Shown here in pieces: positions 26,959 through 35,074 of a stretch of DNA of 64,000 nt. The notes under the pieces were generated by a model. It was not told the DNA's origin, did no database searches, and saw nothing but the letters and a program-made list of their open reading frames with translations. The stretch lies in assembly GCF_947501165.1 (NCBI RefSeq), contig NZ_CANMUU010000002.1, positions 1,406,454 to 1,470,453 of the forward strand, written 5' to 3'. Position 1 is the first letter of the stretch. Each line of letters begins with the position of its first letter. The DNA is from an uncultured Allomuricauda sp. (lineage in GTDB: Bacteria > Bacteroidota > Bacteroidia > Flavobacteriales > Flavobacteriaceae). The translations under genes and the position numbers were made by a program.

Positions 26959-28266
26959 TTATTTTGACTCTTCCTCCCCTATTTTCTGTAAAAACTCAAT
27001 ATCTTCTTCCACAGTCAGTAAAAGCAAACTTGTAGCCGTACAAAAGACGGGGCTGGTAATACAATGATGTCCATTCCAGCTTCCATCTTCATTTTGGATT
27101 TTTAAAATTCGTCCGCTCATATTATCATACCAGTTTTTCCAGTCCTCATCCTTGCTCACCAATAAAGATTCTCCAGTTTGCAAATAACTTAAGAACTCTT
27201 CTCCGCCATTGTTTCCAAAACCACTTAGCACCTCATCCTTTTGCGCTACTTCTTTAGCAGATTCGTATACTTTATAGGCAGTGCCATATTTTTGAGCTTC
27301 TCCTTCTGCATAACCTATTTCTGCAAGGGTCTCAGCGTTTATTTCTGCATTCTCCGCTATTTTACCTTCCGCTTTTGCTTTGTTAACATCTGATCTGACC
27401 TTACGTGCTTCCTTGGCACTTGCCCTAACGCTACCGCTCACGGAATACAGCATAATCCCTGCGCCGTCATCCGTCTTTACGGCCCCATCTTCCTCATTGT
27501 AGTTGTCTTTCTGGTATTTTCTGGATTTTTCCAAAACCTCCTTATCCACTTGTACACCAGCGGCTTGAGCAGATTCCAAAGCACTATTAGCCATTCCGCT
27601 TTGTAATACACCTGCCCAACCTGCACCTCTTTGTCTTCCATTTTCATCCGTTCCTTCCTCAATTCTACCAATACAAACATCCAGACAACGTACAACTCTT
27701 TTACGGTCCATGCCTTCTAAATCTCTTTCCAGAAGATTGGAAAGGAATTGGGCAGCCAAAACAGCATCTATGTTTTGGCCTAACTTGGTCTGTATCTGGG
27801 TATTTCTCACCTCAGTAATATATTTACCGTCTGCTTTGTTGCTTTCAATGGTTTCCAACAAAAAATTCATCGCCTTTTTTAAGTTATCTGCATGGATTCC
27901 CTTATTTAAAGTAGTACCACTGCGCAGTAAAGCCATTCCCACCATCGCAGTGGTTGCAGGGTCTGCTTTTACAGAATGGGGGTCCCTAACATGTTGTGCA
28001 GCATGACTTCCTGCACCATAACCCCCATTGGGCAATTGCGCTTTTGAAAGCCAGTCTAAGCCGTCACGAACAGCCAGTTGTGTGTTCTCATCTGATTTAT
28101 ACCGATTAAATCCATTGGATGATTGTTCACCCATAACCGTCATAAATACACAACCTTTCTCAGGTTGTATAGTTCTTTTAGGCTTTGAAGCCGTCAATGT
28201 TGCGTAAAGTAAAATCCCAATCCCCGCAATAACAGGAAAGAATAGGAAATGCATTTTAGATTTCAT
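26959..28266 (-). CDS. exported prenyltransferase/squalene-oxidase-repeat (toroid) protein
   Basis: 435 residues with an N-terminal membrane anchor or uncleaved signal (GIGILLYATLTAS). Repeats of the terpenoid-cyclase/protein prenyltransferase alpha-toroid are seen: DWLSKAQLPNGGYGAGS (about 72-88), TTAMVGMALLRSG, and at the end QNEDGSWNGHHCITSPVFCTATSLLLL (quoted in parts). The middle (about 250-350) is an alanine/lysine/glutamate-rich helical insert. No DxDD or zinc-site motif is visible, so it is probably not a cyclase; secreted toroid proteins often bind or carry ligands. Function unknown. A 7-bp hairpin (28319-28344) sits in its leader. Confidence 0.7.
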   Translation of the reverse strand: MKSKMHFLFFPVIAGIGILLYATLTASKPKRTIQPEKGCVFMTVMGEQSSNGFNRYKSDENTQLAVRDGLDWLSKAQLPNGGYGAGSHAAQHVRDPHSVKADPATTAMVGMALLRSGTTLNKGIHADNLKKAMNFLLETIESNKADGKYITEVRNTQIQTKLGQNIDAVLAAQFLSNLLERDLEGMDRKRVVRCLDVCIGRIEEGTDENGRQRGAGWAGVLQSGMANSALESAQAAGVQVDKEVLEKSRKYQKDNYNEEDGAVKTDDGAGIMLYSVSGSVRASAKEARKVRSDVNKAKAEGKIAENAEINAETLAEIGYAEGEAQKYGTAYKVYESAKEVAQKDEVLSGFGNNGGEEFLSYLQTGESLLVSKDEDWKNWYDNMSGRILKIQNEDGSWNGHHCITSPVFCTATSLLLLTVEEDIEFLQKIGEEESK

Positions 28267-28834
28267 CTTGAGTAGATTTTAAATTTTAAATGAAAGTAAA
28301 TCGCTAAACCCTCATTTAAAACAGGTAATGAGTTAAGCCTGTTTATGGGTTAGTGAAAACATATTTTCATCAAGTAAAGGCTTAAAATCTGAACTGGTTT
28401 TTTTTAACTCCCGAAACGAAAACACCTAAAAACGCCTTTTTTTAAACGAATGTGCCCTTGGTTTTCAAAAACTGACTCAAAAACCCCCTACAATTATTAC
28501 AATAATCATCATTTTAAATCCCTTAGTATTACAAATAATAACTTTATACAAGGGGGTCACATAAATATTGTAAAATAATTCATTTTTTTCACTACAATCT
28601 CGTATTCAATTTCATAGGTTTTACTATAATTCCTTGGAAACATGATGATTGTCATTCTATATTCGAATCCGTAACCGGTTAACAACACTAGTATCAACCT
28701 TTAAAACCATCAAAAAGAATGATTGCCATTGCAAAGTTTTTAGTCAATTTATTGGTAACCCTTATTCAAGTCATATTGTTTTAACTGTACTCATCATACA
28801 GTAAAGAATTAGTCAAAAGACCGGTTATCAAAAT

Positions 28835-28879
28835 ATCATCAATCAAAAAACCATCAATCAAAAAATCATCAATCAAGTT
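28835..28879. repeat. three 15-bp tandem repeats
   Basis: ATCATCAATCAAAAA, ACCATCAATCAAAAA and ATCATCAATCAAGTT, in direct head-to-tail order (28835-28849, 28850-28864, 28865-28879). They stand 17 bases before the orphan terminator hairpin. Could be binding sites or part of a small RNA. Confidence 0.75.
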
Positions 28880-28895
28880 TGACCAGTCAAAAACG

Positions 28896-28940
28896 AAAAC
28901 ACCGTAATAGAATTCATAGAATTTTATGCGGTGTTTTTTT
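28896..28940. terminator. orphan terminator-like hairpin
   Basis: AAAACACCG (28896-28904) pairs with CGGTGTTTT (28929-28937), 24-base loop, long T run. There is no gene upstream on the + strand within 1.9 kb except across a strong terminator. On the - strand it could end apt read-through, which would be antisense to the small gene at 29137. Confidence 0.6.
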
Positions 28941-29105
28941 ATTTCCATACTTACCGATTTGAAAACACCTTGAAAAGAATAATCATTGAATTATTTACCT
29001 GAAGGAATTTTAAAATCCAAAAGATAGCTTGGAAAACAACTAATACACTTTTGGCTCTGCTTTCTTCTTAGGGTTTCTTTAAATGCCTATTATTTTTTTG
29101 ATACC

Positions 29106-29113
29106 TATATTTG
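29106..29113 (+). promoter_or_regulatory. -7 element TATATTTG before small gene
   Basis: Exact TAnnTTTG match 24 bases upstream of the ATG at 29137; no -33 TTG at proper spacing. It supports the ATG at 29137 as start rather than the earlier ATG at 29083, which would lie upstream of the promoter. Confidence 0.5.
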
Positions 29114-29136
29114 TAGAACCCAACCATATAGATACA

Positions 29137-29283
29137 ATGATTTATAAGTTTTTGGCCAAATTGAATAAAGTTCTTTTGCCTTCTTTCACCAAAAAAGGAC
29201 TAGACCCTGCAAAAGCTTCCAAATTTCAGCTTGCCATTATAGGTTGGCGATATTACGTTACTACCAGAGCACTGGGTGATTAG
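29137..29283 (+). CDS. small basic flavobacterial protein, sometimes labelled SsrA-binding
   Basis: 48 residues from the ATG at 29137; a longer frame exists (ATG 29083) but the -7 box at 29106 falls inside it. The chain is MIYKFLAKLNKVLLPSFT followed by KKGLDPAKASKFQLAIIG and WRYYVTTRALGD. From memory, very similar 45-50-residue proteins are widespread in Flavobacteriaceae and are often automatically named SsrA-binding protein, though they are far too short to be SmpB. A role is unknown. Its end overlaps the convergent apt gene by 4 bases. Confidence 0.65.
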   Translation: MIYKFLAKLNKVLLPSFTKKGLDPAKASKFQLAIIGWRYYVTTRALGD

Positions 29284-29792
29284 TACTTCAACAAGGACGC
29301 AATTTCAAGGCCTGGTAGCTTGTTGCGACCATTTAGAAAATCCAATGTGAGAAGAAAATTGCATTGAACTATCTCTCCACCTAGTTTTTCAATCAGTTTT
29401 CGAACCGCAGCAGCGGTTCCTCCAGTGGCTAGTACATCATCATGAATCAGTACTTTTTCACCTGGAGATATGGCATCAATATGAATTTCCAATTCATCTG
29501 TTCCGTATTCCAATCCGTAACGTTCACCTATGGTTTCATAAGGAAGCTTTCCTTTCTTACGGACCGGAACAAAACCGGCGTTTAACTCTGAAGCCAAAAT
29601 TGGAGCAAAAATAAAGCCCCTGCTTTCCATGCCAACCACTTTATCAACTTGTTTGTTGTTGACCATCTGAACAAGTCCTTCTGAGGCTTTTTTTAAGGCT
29701 ATTGGATCATTAAAGAGAGGTGTAATGTCTTTGAAAATAATTCCAGGCTTGGGAAAGTCGTTAATATCGCGAACAAAGGATTTTAGATTCAT
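29280..29792 (-). CDS. apt: adenine phosphoribosyltransferase
   Basis: 170 residues, full length. It converts adenine and PRPP to AMP (purine salvage). Motifs: FPKPGIIFKDITPLF, VVGMESRGFIF, RKKGKLPYETIGERY and the PRPP loop VLIHDDVLATGGTA. Single gene; its promoter region faces the tRNA-Arg promoter. Confidence 0.97.
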   Translation of the reverse strand: MNLKSFVRDINDFPKPGIIFKDITPLFNDPIALKKASEGLVQMVNNKQVDKVVGMESRGFIFAPILASELNAGFVPVRKKGKLPYETIGERYGLEYGTDELEIHIDAISPGEKVLIHDDVLATGGTAAAVRKLIEKLGGEIVQCNFLLTLDFLNGRNKLPGLEIASLLKY

Positions 29793-29810
29793 CTATTTTA
29801 AAGACTAGGT

Positions 29811-29841
29811 TTTGTAGTAAAGTTAAAAAGAAATATATTTG
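29811..29841 (+). promoter_or_regulatory. tRNA-Arg promoter
   Basis: TTTG (29811-29814), 19-base spacer, TATATTTG (29834-29841): a textbook Bacteroidota promoter 15 bases before the tRNA. Confidence 0.8.
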
Positions 29842-29855
29842 CACCCCATTAAAAA

Positions 29856-29929
29856 GGCCTCGTGGCGCAACTGAATAGCGCATCTGATTACGGCTCAGAA
29901 GGTTGCAGGTTTGAATCCTGCCGAGGTCA
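29856..29929 (+). tRNA. tRNA-Arg (anticodon ACG)
   Basis: 74 bases, no encoded CCA. Acceptor GGCCTCG pairs with CGAGGTC (one G-U), anticodon stem TCTGA/TCAGA encloses loop TTACGGC with ACG at 29890-29892, T-arm GCAGG TTTGAAT CCTGC. Discriminator A at 29929. A34 is normally changed to inosine by TadA to read CGU/CGC/CGA. Confidence 0.95.
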
Positions 29930-29940
29930 CTTCAAAAGTT

Positions 29941-29972
29941 AACCCTGCATAAAAATGCAGGGTTTCGTTTTT
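29941..29972. terminator. terminator after tRNA-Arg
   Basis: 10-bp perfect stem AACCCTGCAT / ATGCAGGGTT (29941-29950, 29955-29964), AAAA loop, followed by a T-rich run, 12 bases past the tRNA. Confidence 0.85.
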
Positions 29973-30169
29973 CTATAAACTTCTGAAGTGTGTGTCTTAT
30001 CCATATTGAAAGGGAAATTAAAACCGAAGAATGAACGTTTCTATTGTAGACAACAGCTCTTTTTTTCAATAGTTTACAAGCAAAAAAATTTAACAGTAAG
30101 AAAACAGAAAATACTTTGATATTCTCATAAAGTGGTTGGATTTTTAATAATCCTTTAATCTTCCATATT

Positions 30170-31267
30170 GTGAAAAATGTTTGCTTACTTCTGATAGGTC
30201 TCATCTTCTTCAACTTCAAAGGTCATTGCCAAAAGGATACTGTTTTTGTTGAAAGCAAACCCTTGTTTCTCGGGCTAAGTTTTGACTATGGTTTTTTGCT
30301 AAGACACTCCAAATCCCTTCGGGAAATAGAGGATGCCTATCCTTTTGGTATTCGAGCAGACGGCAGTAAATTGTTGCTGACCAGAAAATCTTGGGAGTTT
30401 TGTAATTGCTTTCCAAGAGTAGGAGTTAGTTTAGCTTACTGGAATTGGGACAACGCAGAGGTTTTAGGAAGTGGAATAGTAGGTGTAGGATATTTGGAAC
30501 CCTACTTTTTCACTCAAAAACGGACCAATTTATTTGTAAGAATGGGGCTTGGTGGTTCCTATTTGACGGATCCTTTTGATGAGGTAAACAATCCCAGAAA
30601 CCAGTCCTACAGCACTCGACTGGCCTTTGCCATTGTTTTAGGGGCAGGCCTCAATTATCGAATTACTGATAAGTTAAACTTTCGCCTCGCTGCAAAGTAC
30701 AGCCACATCTCGAATGGTGGTGTGAGCTCACCCAACAAGGGCCTTAATTTTCCTACGATAAGCGTTGGTCTTAACACTAGTCTGGTTCCTATTGATTATC
30801 CCAACTTACCAAAAATTTCAAATCGAAAGCCACCTGAAGACAAAACAAGGCTCTCCTTAGTTCATTTTTCGGGTCTGAGTAACGCTACGGTTGGCGAGAG
30901 GGACCAATTCTACGTTTTTGGGTTTTCGGGTCATTTTAGTAGATGGGTAGGCGGGAGAAGTGCCATCACCATAGGAACCGAATTTATAGCTGATTTTGCC
31001 AGAAGAGAGCAAATTCAGTTGGAAGATGCTGATGCAATGTTTCCACAAGGCGGTTTGTTGGTGGGCCATGAATTTTGGTTGGGTAAAATCACATTTAGCC
31101 AACAATTGGGCATTTATTACTTCAATCAGTTTCTCACAACAGATGATGTGTATCAACGCTACGGTTTAACCTACAGTTTCAACAAGCAGATATTTACCGG
31201 TTTTAGTCTAAAGGCGCATCGCCATGTTGCAGACTTTTTTGACCTTAGGGTTGGATTTACGTTTTAA
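30170..31267 (+). CDS. PagL-like acyloxyacyl/lipid A deacylase with duplicated barrel
   Basis: 365 residues from GTG, chosen because it opens the signal peptide (ends near GHCQ). Residues 30-202 form a PagL/acyloxyacyl-hydrolase type outer-membrane barrel with the catalytic pair H179-I-S181 in KYSHISNGG and the PNKGLNFP loop. Residues 215-365 look like a second, related barrel half (FHGFS-type strands, KAHRHVADFFDLRVGFTF quoted in part) with H-R-H instead of H-x-S. PagL removes the 3-O acyl chain of lipid A. The usual size is about half of this. Stands alone between tRNA-Arg and the DoxX gene. Confidence 0.75.
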   Translation: MKNVCLLLIGLIFFNFKGHCQKDTVFVESKPLFLGLSFDYGFLLRHSKSLREIEDAYPFGIRADGSKLLLTRKSWEFCNCFPRVGVSLAYWNWDNAEVLGSGIVGVGYLEPYFFTQKRTNLFVRMGLGGSYLTDPFDEVNNPRNQSYSTRLAFAIVLGAGLNYRITDKLNFRLAAKYSHISNGGVSSPNKGLNFPTISVGLNTSLVPIDYPNLPKISNRKPPEDKTRLSLVHFSGLSNATVGERDQFYVFGFSGHFSRWVGGRSAITIGTEFIADFARREQIQLEDADAMFPQGGLLVGHEFWLGKITFSQQLGIYYFNQFLTTDDVYQRYGLTYSFNKQIFTGFSLKAHRHVADFFDLRVGFTF

Positions 31268-31309
31268 ATAGGCTAACGATTAAAACAATGATGATTTCCA
31301 AATTTAAAG

Positions 31310-31352
31310 ACTCCTTTAGCTACAATCCAACAACAGGGTATAGCTAAAGAGT
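31310..31352 (+). terminator. hairpin after the PagL-like gene
   Basis: ACTC-C-TTTAGCTA / TAGCTAAA-GAGT (31310-31322, 31341-31352), 12 pairs with one bulged C, 18-base loop. No T run follows, so it may be a 3' stabiliser rather than a terminator. Confidence 0.4.
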
Positions 31353-31498
31353 TTACTATCATCCTCTTTTCATTTAGTCAAATGGATTGTCAACAAACGG
31401 ATAGTAAAATATGGCAAGTCTAGTTTGAACCAACTAAAACCCGATTGTTCTTAAAGATACCTGAATCCAGCTAAGGCAAACTTACCTCTTAAATCACT

Positions 31499-31909
31499 TC
31501 AACACTTCTTTTTTGCAAGCTCTTTTACAGTAAAGTACCCGTCTCCATTTAAAAGCATAAAAATTGACGCACTAAGCATCATAATAGCAGGAAATTTGTT
31601 TTGGTAAGGGTCTGTTAGGTGCACCAATCCAATGGCAACCATAAAATTGATAATCATAATGATTGAAGCCCATTTGGTTTTCCATCCAATAATAAATAAA
31701 GTACCACATACAAATTGGGTATATACAGATACGTGTGCTGCTAGCAGAGGAATGGGAACATCCAAGTTCTCTAAAAAAGCTTCAAACTCCAACATCCGTT
31801 CCCAAGAAAAAATGTTATCAGCCACTCCATAAATCAAGTGAAAGCCAATCGGAAAACGAATGAATAAATCGGCATATGCTTTTGATGAAGGATATCGTTG
31901 AATAATCAC
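31499..31909 (-). CDS. DoxX-family membrane protein
   Basis: 136 residues from a GTG start. Four membrane helices: about 13-30 (LFIRFPIGFHLIYGV), 55-75 (AHVSVYTQFVCGTLFII), 80-96 (WASIIMIINFMVAIGLV), 107-122. The TKWASIIMIINF segment is typical of the DoxX/SURF4-like superfamily. The family is linked to redox or thiosulfate-dependent processes but mostly uncharacterised. Followed 34 bases earlier on its own strand by the DUF5694 gene, so an operon is possible. Confidence 0.75.
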   Translation of the reverse strand: MIIQRYPSSKAYADLFIRFPIGFHLIYGVADNIFSWERMLEFEAFLENLDVPIPLLAAHVSVYTQFVCGTLFIIGWKTKWASIIMIINFMVAIGLVHLTDPYQNKFPAIMMLSASIFMLLNGDGYFTVKELAKKKC

Positions 31910-31943
31910 AAAGTATCTATTCTCAAGTTTAATTTATGTTAGT

Positions 31944-32750
31944 TCAACGTAAATAGTTTCCTATTTCTTCATAATGGATATCGTCTCTAGATTGATAAAA
32001 ATCTTTAAGCACGGCTCGATGGGCACCACCGATCAAAACCAATACTCTATCTGTATCACCAATATGTCTGTCTATATTGGACATGATATGGAAATTCCTC
32101 TCCCACCAGACAGAGACAAACTTGATTCCAATATAAGTTGAGTCGGAAACAAACTTTGCGGTTTCTTGAATATATTGCCTCTTGTTTTTTAGGTCCTCCT
32201 CGTTACTATTTTTGAAAGCATAGTATTCTTTAAGTGACTTGGCAGCTAAAATTTTTGAATCATCCTCATCATTCTTTTCAATACTGGCTAAAAAACGTAA
32301 GAACTCAGATTTCATATTCCTTTCTGCAAAATTTGAAAGAGAATCCAAAGGCACGGGCAGTTTGTAATCAATACAATGAATGGTACTATGATTTAGTTCT
32401 GATGCCAAACGAAACCCTATCTGTTCTCTTTCGTCCATTTTTAGTTGCGTTTCATTTTTCACATAATTGGCATAGGCTTCCTGAAAAAAGGCTTCATCTT
32501 TTAGGGTGCATTCCAAGAGTATTTTTGTCGGTTTAAATTCCTTTAAAGTTTGTACAAGTTCTTCTATCTCACTTTGTCTTTTCTCAGAGTTGAAGTTGTC
32601 CATATCCATGGAAGAATAATCTGTGGTCGCTCCAAAGTGAAAAGTTCCCAATAGAGCAATTGAGGGATTGGAAGTCTCCCTGGTTTCTTTTTTATTGGAA
32701 TTGCAAGCAATCACTAAAATGGAGAAGGTGATAAGCATCAAGTGTTTCAT
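31944..32750 (-). CDS. DUF5694 lipoprotein (TraB/erythromycin-esterase-like fold)
   Basis: 268 residues. Lipoprotein signal with C16 (VIACN). The mature protein begins ALLGTFHFGATTDY, has ILLECTLKDE, and ends LIGGAHRAVLKDF, the pattern H, E, and G-x-H of the ChaN/TraB/EreA-like metal hydrolase group to which DUF5694 belongs. Often predicted periplasmic hydrolase; no proven substrate. Between DoxX and a beta-propeller gene on the same strand (45-base gap to the latter). Confidence 0.8.
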   Translation of the reverse strand: MKHLMLITFSILVIACNSNKKETRETSNPSIALLGTFHFGATTDYSSMDMDNFNSEKRQSEIEELVQTLKEFKPTKILLECTLKDEAFFQEAYANYVKNETQLKMDEREQIGFRLASELNHSTIHCIDYKLPVPLDSLSNFAERNMKSEFLRFLASIEKNDEDDSKILAAKSLKEYYAFKNSNEEDLKNKRQYIQETAKFVSDSTYIGIKFVSVWWERNFHIMSNIDRHIGDTDRVLVLIGGAHRAVLKDFYQSRDDIHYEEIGNYLR

Positions 32751-32795
32751 AGGTCTAATTAAAAATTATAAATGGATGGGCTCTTTCATACTATA

Positions 32796-34049
32796 CTATT
32801 GGCCAAGAAATGTATCCGGGTGTATCTGAAGTACTTTTTGTTCTTCCCACTTTTCAAAAATCGCATCACCGTTTTTATCATAATGGGGCCATGAGCTGTT
32901 TGCCAAATAAAGAAACCCAAGCTTTTCGTAGTATTTGCCATTGGTAGGCTCGCTAGTAGTATTGAGGTTGTTGTCTAGCAACGTTACTGTTTCAATAGCC
33001 GAACCATCCACTTCTAATTGAATTACTCTTTTCGGGTTTGAATTGTTCTGTATTGCCAGTAATTGATTTCCTTTAACATGCGCCAATCCATCAATCCCCT
33101 TAAACAAAAAGTTATCCGATTGCAACCATGTAATTTGATAATCCTTCGTAATATCAACCTTTGCCACACCTTTTATATAATCTGCAACGTACAAGATATT
33201 CCTGTCCAAATCAATGGTTATTCCTTGTAGATTAAAACCATCATCCACAGGTAGCTTTTGCCTTATAGTATTCGTTTTGGTATCTATAATGATGATTTCG
33301 GGTTTAGTGGAGTTCGATATATATAAATTATCATCTCTATCAAATACCATACTGCCGCCCACAAAATCATCGTCCAGAGGAATTCTTGATTTTATTTTTC
33401 CCTTAAAAGTATCGATTTCAATAATTTCCGGGGCACTTGAAGGAAGTCCTTTTTTCTTGGATTGAAGTATTTTGGCAGTGCTTACCCAAACCGAATTTGA
33501 ATTGGGCTTGGAGGCCAAAGCCAAAACGGGTAAGTCAAACGCTTTTACAATGGCAACTTCATTTTTCTTTGTGTTGTACCTGAGCAATTCGCCATGATAA
33601 ACATCAGTAACGAACAAAAGGGAATCCAACAATACTAAATCCTCCAAATGCCTTTTGTCTTTGAAAAGGGCATAATCTTTTCCAACTTCCTTTACCTGTC
33701 CATAATAGTTGACCAAGGAATCCAAAGACCTAGTATACCTGTTCGATATCAAGAAATTGTTGAAGTCAGCATCTTTTTGGTAGTCTATTTTGTTATTCCA
33801 GCTCAGTAGCCTTTTTAAGGTTTGGTATGCGTTTTCCAAACTGTCCACTAGGCTGTATCCAGCGGCTAGATTATAAAGAAAAGTAGGCTGTGATGGGTGC
33901 AACTTAAGCGCTTCTTTATTGAGGGCCACAAATTTGGTATAGTCTTTATTTTTGTGGGCTTCCATGCTTTCCTTATAAATTGAATTTAAATCCTGCCCGT
34001 GGGAAAAAAAGGAAAAGATAGCTAAAGCTATCAAAAAACAATATCTCAT
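32796..34049 (-). CDS. secreted NHL/SMP-30-type beta-propeller with N-terminal TPR
   Basis: 417 residues from the ATG at 34049, which opens the signal peptide (MRYCFLIALAI, cut near SHGQ). Residues 25-110 form TPR helices (YKESMEAHKNKDYTKFVALNKEAL, in parts). Residues 125-415 are a beta-propeller with repeated GGSMVFDRDDNLYISNS and GFNLQGITIDLDRNILYVADY blades, close to SMP-30/gluconolactonase or NHL types. Function probably binding or lactone hydrolysis; metal ligands are not obvious. Confidence 0.75.
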   Translation of the reverse strand: MRYCFLIALAIFSFFSHGQDLNSIYKESMEAHKNKDYTKFVALNKEALKLHPSQPTFLYNLAAGYSLVDSLENAYQTLKRLLSWNNKIDYQKDADFNNFLISNRYTRSLDSLVNYYGQVKEVGKDYALFKDKRHLEDLVLLDSLLFVTDVYHGELLRYNTKKNEVAIVKAFDLPVLALASKPNSNSVWVSTAKILQSKKKGLPSSAPEIIEIDTFKGKIKSRIPLDDDFVGGSMVFDRDDNLYISNSTKPEIIIIDTKTNTIRQKLPVDDGFNLQGITIDLDRNILYVADYIKGVAKVDITKDYQITWLQSDNFLFKGIDGLAHVKGNQLLAIQNNSNPKRVIQLEVDGSAIETVTLLDNNLNTTSEPTNGKYYEKLGFLYLANSSWPHYDKNGDAIFEKWEEQKVLQIHPDTFLGQ

Positions 34050-34284
34050 TAATAAGTGATTTATCACAATGTATTGAATTCGCTACTTCTCCAGTTAAAT
34101 ATGATATGTATGGCCTATTTTTAGATAAATATGGCATGATTGCTCTATGGATTATTGAATATCTTGCTTTGTAATAAGTAACGGAGAATAGCAATCATCT
34201 CTTGACTCCTTTTCGGAGTTTGCCTTTAAAAGATTAGCCTATTGATTTTTTTTAAGACAAGTTCAATCTAATGGAACATGGTAT

Positions 34285-35073
34285 ATGAAAGTTTTAATTG
34301 TTGATGATGAAAATCTGGCGCGAAAAAGAATTTTGAAAATTCTTCAAAACCGCAATGGCATATCATTAATTGAGGCAAGTTCTGGATCTGAAGCGGTTTC
34401 TAAGATTAAGTCTGAACTCCCGGATATTGTGTTTTTGGATATTAAAATGACTGATTTTTCAGGATTTGAAGTGCTAAAAAAAATAGACCCACCCATACTA
34501 CCGATTACCGTTTTTGTTACTGCTTTTGATGATTTTGCAATTGAAGCTTTTGAAATTCAAGCTATTGACTATGTATTAAAACCTTACAAGGAAAGTAGAG
34601 TGTTGGATGCTTTGGAGAATGCGGTCCTAAAAGCAGAAACAAATCAAAAAAGCAACAATTATGATGAAATGCATTCAAGGTTTGACCAACTCTTGAATCA
34701 TCTACAAGATGTAAAAAAGCCTTCAAAAGGTTTTTTAGAAAAGATTGTTCTTAAAGTCGGCAGAAAGTACTTGTTCGCCTACACCAACGATATTAAATAC
34801 ATCATATCTTCAGCCTACTATGCAGAACTGTTCATGATAGATGGTAAAAAGCATGTCTATAGAACTTCCATGACCGCTTTAATGGAAAAGCTCGATCCCA
34901 ATTCATTTTTAAGGCTAAATCGTTCAACCATAATACAAATTCACCGAATCAAGGAAGTTGTCAGCGAAGGATACGGTGATTACTGCGTAATAATGATGGA
35001 TGATCAGAAATTCAATGTTTCCAAAGGGTATAAAACTGCTTTTGTAAATCAATTGAATCTTAGGAAATCATAA
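34285..35073 (+). CDS. LytTR-family response regulator
   Basis: 262 residues. Receiver domain 1-120 with D7/D8, phospho-acceptor D52 (VFLDIKM), T79-type TAFDD and K in YVLKPY. LytTR DNA-binding domain 150-255 (KIVLKVGRKYLFAYTNDIKYI; FLRLNRSTIIQIHRIKEV, in parts). It is one base upstream of its histidine kinase and certainly its partner. Such regulators bind pairs of short direct repeats; the spacer upstream (34068-34284) is the likely site for autoregulation, but I see no clear repeat. Confidence 0.93.
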   Translation: MKVLIVDDENLARKRILKILQNRNGISLIEASSGSEAVSKIKSELPDIVFLDIKMTDFSGFEVLKKIDPPILPITVFVTAFDDFAIEAFEIQAIDYVLKPYKESRVLDALENAVLKAETNQKSNNYDEMHSRFDQLLNHLQDVKKPSKGFLEKIVLKVGRKYLFAYTNDIKYIISSAYYAELFMIDGKKHVYRTSMTALMEKLDPNSFLRLNRSTIIQIHRIKEVVSEGYGDYCVIMMDDQKFNVSKGYKTAFVNQLNLRKS

Positions 35074-35074
35074 A

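Larger units (their letters stand above)
28267..29136. other. 870-base non-coding region
   Basis: Unusually long for this compact genome. From left to right: hairpin AAACAGG / CCTGTTT (28319-28344) next to the toroid-protein gene; inverted repeat ACCCCCT / AGGGGGT (28483-28489, 28551-28557); GATTGYCATT at about 28647 and 28720; palindrome TAACCGGTTA (28672-28681) with a second ACCGGTTA near 28820; three 15-bp tandem repeats (28835-28879); a terminator-like hairpin (28896-28940). No convincing ORF. A small RNA on the + strand ending at the hairpin would explain most of it. Confidence 0.5.

Noticed and set aside
28835..28879. CRISPR array
   Set aside because: Units are 15 bp, directly adjacent without spacers, and there are no cas genes in the window.
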